Of a stretch of DNA of 56,231 nt, positions 53,833 to 56,231 are shown in pieces. The stretch lies in assembly GCA_051001455.1 (NCBI GenBank), contig JBPCNH010000027.1, positions 1 to 56,231 on the forward strand. Reading direction: 5' to 3'. Under the pieces are notes generated by a model that saw nothing but the letters and a program-made list of their open reading frames with translations, was not told the origin of the DNA and made no database searches. The DNA is from JBPCNH01 sp051001455 (lineage in GTDB: Bacteria; Actinomycetota; CADDZG01; WHSQ01). Position 1 is the first letter of the stretch. Each line of letters starts with the position of its first letter. Both the position numbers and the translations under genes were made by a program.

Positions 53833-54477
53833 TGAACCAAACTCTCTAGGCCCAGCTAGCGCCACTGGACTACCTCGAGCGATCGTACTTACTGTCCATA
53901 TCGGACCTCTTCTACTGGTGGCGCGACTGATAAGCAAGAGCGCGAGCTGATCGAGGGTCCCGATAGGGCTCGTGACGATCGTTCCATAGGCGATGGTTCC
54001 CCTCTGCCGAAGGAGGCGTCTACAGGCCCTCAACACGGAGAGCTTCGGGTGCAGTCAACACAGGACGTCGGTATGGCAGATAGCGTCAAACGACCGAGCG
54101 CCGAACGGAAGCCAGCGGGCCGAACAGACGACACCTCCGAGCGCTCGGACCTGCTCTTGCTCGATCCGCATCACCGCCCGTCGCAGGCCTTCGATCGGAA
54201 GGTCGGTCGCGACCACTTCGCACCCGCTCTTCTTCGCGAGATACAAGCCGGGCCAACCTTGGCCAGTCCCTATGTCAAGCAATCGCTTGGAAGCATCGAG
54301 CACTAGCCGGTCGGCTAGCTCGTCCGCCTGGGCGACGGTGGTGTATCCATTCGCACCCCAGCCGGCGCCGATAACAGCTCTCTCTATGCGGTCGAGCACT
54401 CCCGACTTATCGAGCGAGTAGCGCTCACCGAACTCAGCTCTCTTCTCACGTTCGTACTTATTCGAGCCTCGCCCCAC
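53632..54477 (-). CDS. SAM-dependent methyltransferase with in-frame TGA at a conserved Cys
   Basis: The open part 54055-54477 (140 residues from GTG) has the class I methyltransferase motif I LLDIGTGQGWPGLYLA and FDAICHTDVLC. It then meets TGA and continues in the same frame as LHPKLSVLRACRRLLRQRG and TIAYGTIV, the expected next segment. Relatives have DVLCCL there, so TGA replaces a Cys. A hairpin with a 6-base loop (CGUGUU) lies 11-28 bases past the TGA. Either it is a selenoprotein or a pseudogene: the last conserved text ends near 53970, and the frame then runs antisense to the gene at 53416-53832, so the C-terminus looks lost. The start is one base after the stop of the MerB-like gene. 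Confidence 0.55.
54026..54043 (-). promoter_or_regulatory. SECIS-like hairpin after the methyltransferase TGA
   Basis: RNA GCUCUC-CGUGUU-GAGGGC, six pairs (one G-U), the loop starting 18 nt after the TGA at 54055-54057 with G as the second loop base. This is within the range given for bacterial SECIS elements, but the hairpin is short and could be chance. Confidence 0.35.
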
Positions 54478-54478
54478 C

Positions 54479-56083
54479 TTAGGTACCGACCTCCAAGCTC
54501 ACGTAGGAACTGACCAACTCACGGGCCACGTTCGACACATCCATCCAAAATCGCTTGTTCTCAGGGTCGCCCGGTACGAACAGATGGTCGTATTTGACGC
54601 GGTCGTCACCGCGGGGGATGCGTTCGACTGCCGCCGCCGCGAACTCTTGCAGCTGCCGTGCGCTTGCCAACCGGTCCGAAACGGCTATGTAGTAAAGACC
54701 GAGCTTCTCGACCGCCTGGATGTCGTGACCGAGCTCAGCCCCAGCCGCATGTAGCTGGCTTAGCGCAACCAGGACTCGATCCCCGAAGCCGAGGGGCGCG
54801 ATAGTGAATTGATTGAGACTCGGTACCCGACTCAAGACGTCTGCCCCCTTTGGTCGGGCGTTGATGCGCTGCTTCATACCTTCGAGGCTGAATCCGGAGC
54901 TTCCCGCAAGTACGAAGACCACGTGTGCCGTGCCGGCAAGGTTCGCATCGAGATACGGCATGAGTACCTCATATGGCCAGGCTTCGGAAGAATGCGCGTC
55001 CACCTCGTCCACCAAACACAGTGACGGCTTCGAGCCCTGGGTCGCCGCTTTCATCGCGTCCTCAAATCCGTGGTCGTCGAGCTTCGCAAGGTTGATCTCG
55101 TGATACTCGATCTCTGCAGCTAGCGAACCTGCGATCTGTTCCACGAAGTACGTCTTACCGCTGCCGGGTGCGGCCCACATCAGATGGTTCTCGCGGTGTC
55201 GTGAATGATGCTCTAGCCCATTCACGATGCGATTACGGGCATCCTTGAGCTCGTTCAAGACGCCTGGCTCGAAGCGCGTGTATCTACCGACGACGCGATA
55301 GCGCGACAGGCGGACAGTGTCGAGCTCAGCGATAAGCGGGTAATTCCAATATGGGCTGGCCTTGCCTGCTTCTTTCAGAGCTGCGTGGTACTCGGCTACG
55401 TACTCCCTTCCCTTTTCGAGATAGTCGGGCGCGAGACGCTCCCGAAAAAGTCGCCCCGAAAAGATCTCCAGCCACCTAGAGACGGGCAGGACATAGTCCT
55501 CGGCTGCGCTCGAGTAGAGAGGCCATCTCCTTACGTGCTCTTCCGACCGGAAGAGATTCATTCGGCTTCAGTTAAACGCTCCGGACCCCTCGCGCCACTG
55601 AACGAACGGTGATAGTTGGTAACCCACCGCGGTGTCCGGATCGATCGAGACTACGTCTTCGTCGCGCATCTTCACCGTCACCAGCTCGCCACAATCGAGA
55701 CAGGGAGTGGTGACCGTGACTTCTCGTCCTGGAAAAAGCCAGCGCACGGCCAGCGCCTCCATCCCTCACAAGCCGAACCACTTCTCTCGTCCCTCAACCG
55801 CTATTCGCACGTGCGTCGGGACATTCGAAAACGGGCCCCAGGCCTCCACATAATCGGTGTCGTGACTGAGCCAGCAAGTCGATGCAGGCGCAGATGCAGC
55901 CGCGTCGCGTTGCAAAACGCGTGCCTCTTCTATCCCGATACCGAGCTTCTCAGCGAGCTCTACGTAATGAGGGGCCCGCCCGTGCTCAACGAAATGGGAG
56001 AGGATCGCCGTGTACGCCTCTTGAGCTGCCGAGTCCTCCGTGACAATCCCCCCACTCAAATAATCGTTTGTGTCGGCAAGCAA
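54479..56083 (-). CDS. MerB-like lyase fused to AAA+ ATPase, two in-frame TGA (putative selenoprotein)
   Basis: Three open segments (56083-55766, 55762-55568 and 55561-54479) are in one frame, broken only by TGA at 55768-55766 and 55570-55568. Read through, they give about 534 residues. The MerB-like part has an N-terminal helical domain (FVEHGRAPHYVELAEKLGI), FSNVPTHVRIAVEGREKWFG, TGA (residue 106), MEALAVRWLFPGREV, a CLDC pair, GSGAFN, TGA (172), then SRMNLFRSEEHVRRW. These TGA sit where MerB has its two catalytic cysteines; the MerB Asp is Glu109. After about residue 235 an AAA+ ATPase follows (Walker A APGSGKT, Walker B CLVDEVDAH). The start is unclear (TTG at 56083 or 56059). Loss by mutation is the alternative. 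Confidence 0.65.
55538..55555 (-). promoter_or_regulatory. Putative SECIS element after the second TGA
   Basis: RNA CUCUUCC-GGUC-GGAAGAG: a perfect 7-bp stem with a GGUC tetraloop. The stem starts 12 nt, and the GGU 19 nt, after the TGA, close to the E. coli fdhF element, whose apical loop also carries GGUC at about that distance. The bases also encode LFRSEEH, which is conserved in the family anyway, so part of the pairing could follow from that. Confidence 0.6.
55741..55757 (-). promoter_or_regulatory. SECIS-like hairpin after the first TGA
   Basis: RNA GGCGC-UGGCCGU-GCGCU, five pairs including one G-U, loop with GG at its second and third positions, loop start 13 nt past the TGA at 55766-55768. 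This is on the short side for a SECIS and weaker than the element after the second TGA. Confidence 0.35.
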
Positions 56084-56141
56084 GCATATTGGACTTCAGG
56101 CTCTCTTGCGAAGCCGTCCCCTGCGCCGGGCCAAGGACTTG

Positions 56142-56222
56142 GTAACGGATCAGCCGGAGCCACTGTCAACAATCAGGCGGTACACCTGTAAACCATCAGG
56201 CTGAACCGCGTAAACGATCAGG
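56142..56222. repeat. Four direct repeats of about 23 bp
   Basis: Units begin at 56142 (GTAACGGATCAG), 56165 (GTCAACAATCAGG), 56188 (GTAAACCATCAGG) and 56210 (GTAAACGATCAGG), spaced 23, 23 and 22 bp, about two helix turns. The array continues to the window edge. Regular repeats with such spacing are seen at the ends of IS21-type elements and as operator arrays; which of these applies is open, since no transposase is in view. Confidence 0.55.
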
Positions 56223-56231
56223 TGACACCGG

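Noticed and set aside
1..56231. CRISPR array, rRNA, complete IS element or prophage
   Set aside because: No repeat-spacer array, rRNA signature, transposase, phage structural gene or integrase was found in the window.

Overview
The window is high-GC DNA (by eye roughly 60-65% GC) from what looks like an actinobacterium, probably a deep-branching or uncultured one. The indications are a SUF iron-sulfur operon of actinobacterial type with a Rieske gene inside and an intein in SufB, DtxR/IdeR-like iron boxes, a DtxR-family regulator, a ThiI without rhodanese domain, a deazaflavin-type nitroreductase, and frequent GTG/TTG starts. No rRNA, CRISPR array or intact transposase is visible. Two complete tRNA genes (Val-TAC, Met-CAT) are present.

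Layout. 1-1.6 kb: a 3' tRNA-Val fragment, a DUF4234 membrane protein, tRNA-Val and a possible 55-residue membrane peptide. 1.6-7 kb: secreted trypsin-like protease, P5C dehydrogenase, divergent Mn-type superoxide dismutase, two secreted paralogues with a lysine run after the signal peptide, a decayed group IIC intron piece beside a terminator, and a gene remnant. 7.3-13.5 kb: primary-like sigma factor, Lrp-type ligand domain protein, ThiI, an aldehyde dehydrogenase, an HTH regulator-rhodanese pair and a lipoprotein. 13.5-20.6 kb: sufB (with intein), sufD, Rieske ferredoxin, sufC, sufS, sufU, with matching palindromes in front of sufB and sufD. 20.7-34.7 kb: PIG-L deacetylase, Usp, thioesterase, aldo/keto reductase, class A PBP, a DtxR-family regulator coupled to a membrane pyrophosphatase, a two-component system and a FAD-Rieske oxidoreductase. 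35-50.8 kb: zinc carboxypeptidase, aldonolactone oxidase with a PLP aldolase/deaminase, chromate transporter, a cupredoxin lipoprotein, LVIVD-type propeller proteins, KtrAB potassium uptake, a FAD dehydrogenase, a SpoIIE-type phosphatase, a PQQ-type dehydrogenase overlapped by a blue-copper protein, and two tiny Cys-rich secreted peptides.

The right end (51.4-56.2 kb) is an accessory region with several broken or recoded genes, and it holds the most interesting system. Three consecutive open segments on the minus strand (56083-54479) are in one frame, separated only by two TGA codons. Together they encode an alkylmercury-lyase (MerB)-like protein fused to an AAA+ ATPase, and the two TGA codons fall where MerB has its catalytic cysteines. 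A perfect 7-bp hairpin with a GGUC loop starts 12 nt after the second TGA, close to the spacing of a bacterial SECIS element. The next gene, one base downstream, is a SAM methyltransferase with an in-frame TGA at a second position of a Cys-Cys pair. I infer a selenocysteine-dependent organometal/thiol module; the Sec machinery itself is not in the window.

The suf genes together make an Fe-S assembly machine (SufS/SufU mobilise sulfur, SufBCD is the scaffold) probably under iron control. sodA, the rhodanese, the copper proteins, the flavodoxin-like reductase and the MerB-like module give the region a general redox/metal-stress flavour, but apart from suf these are separate transcription units.
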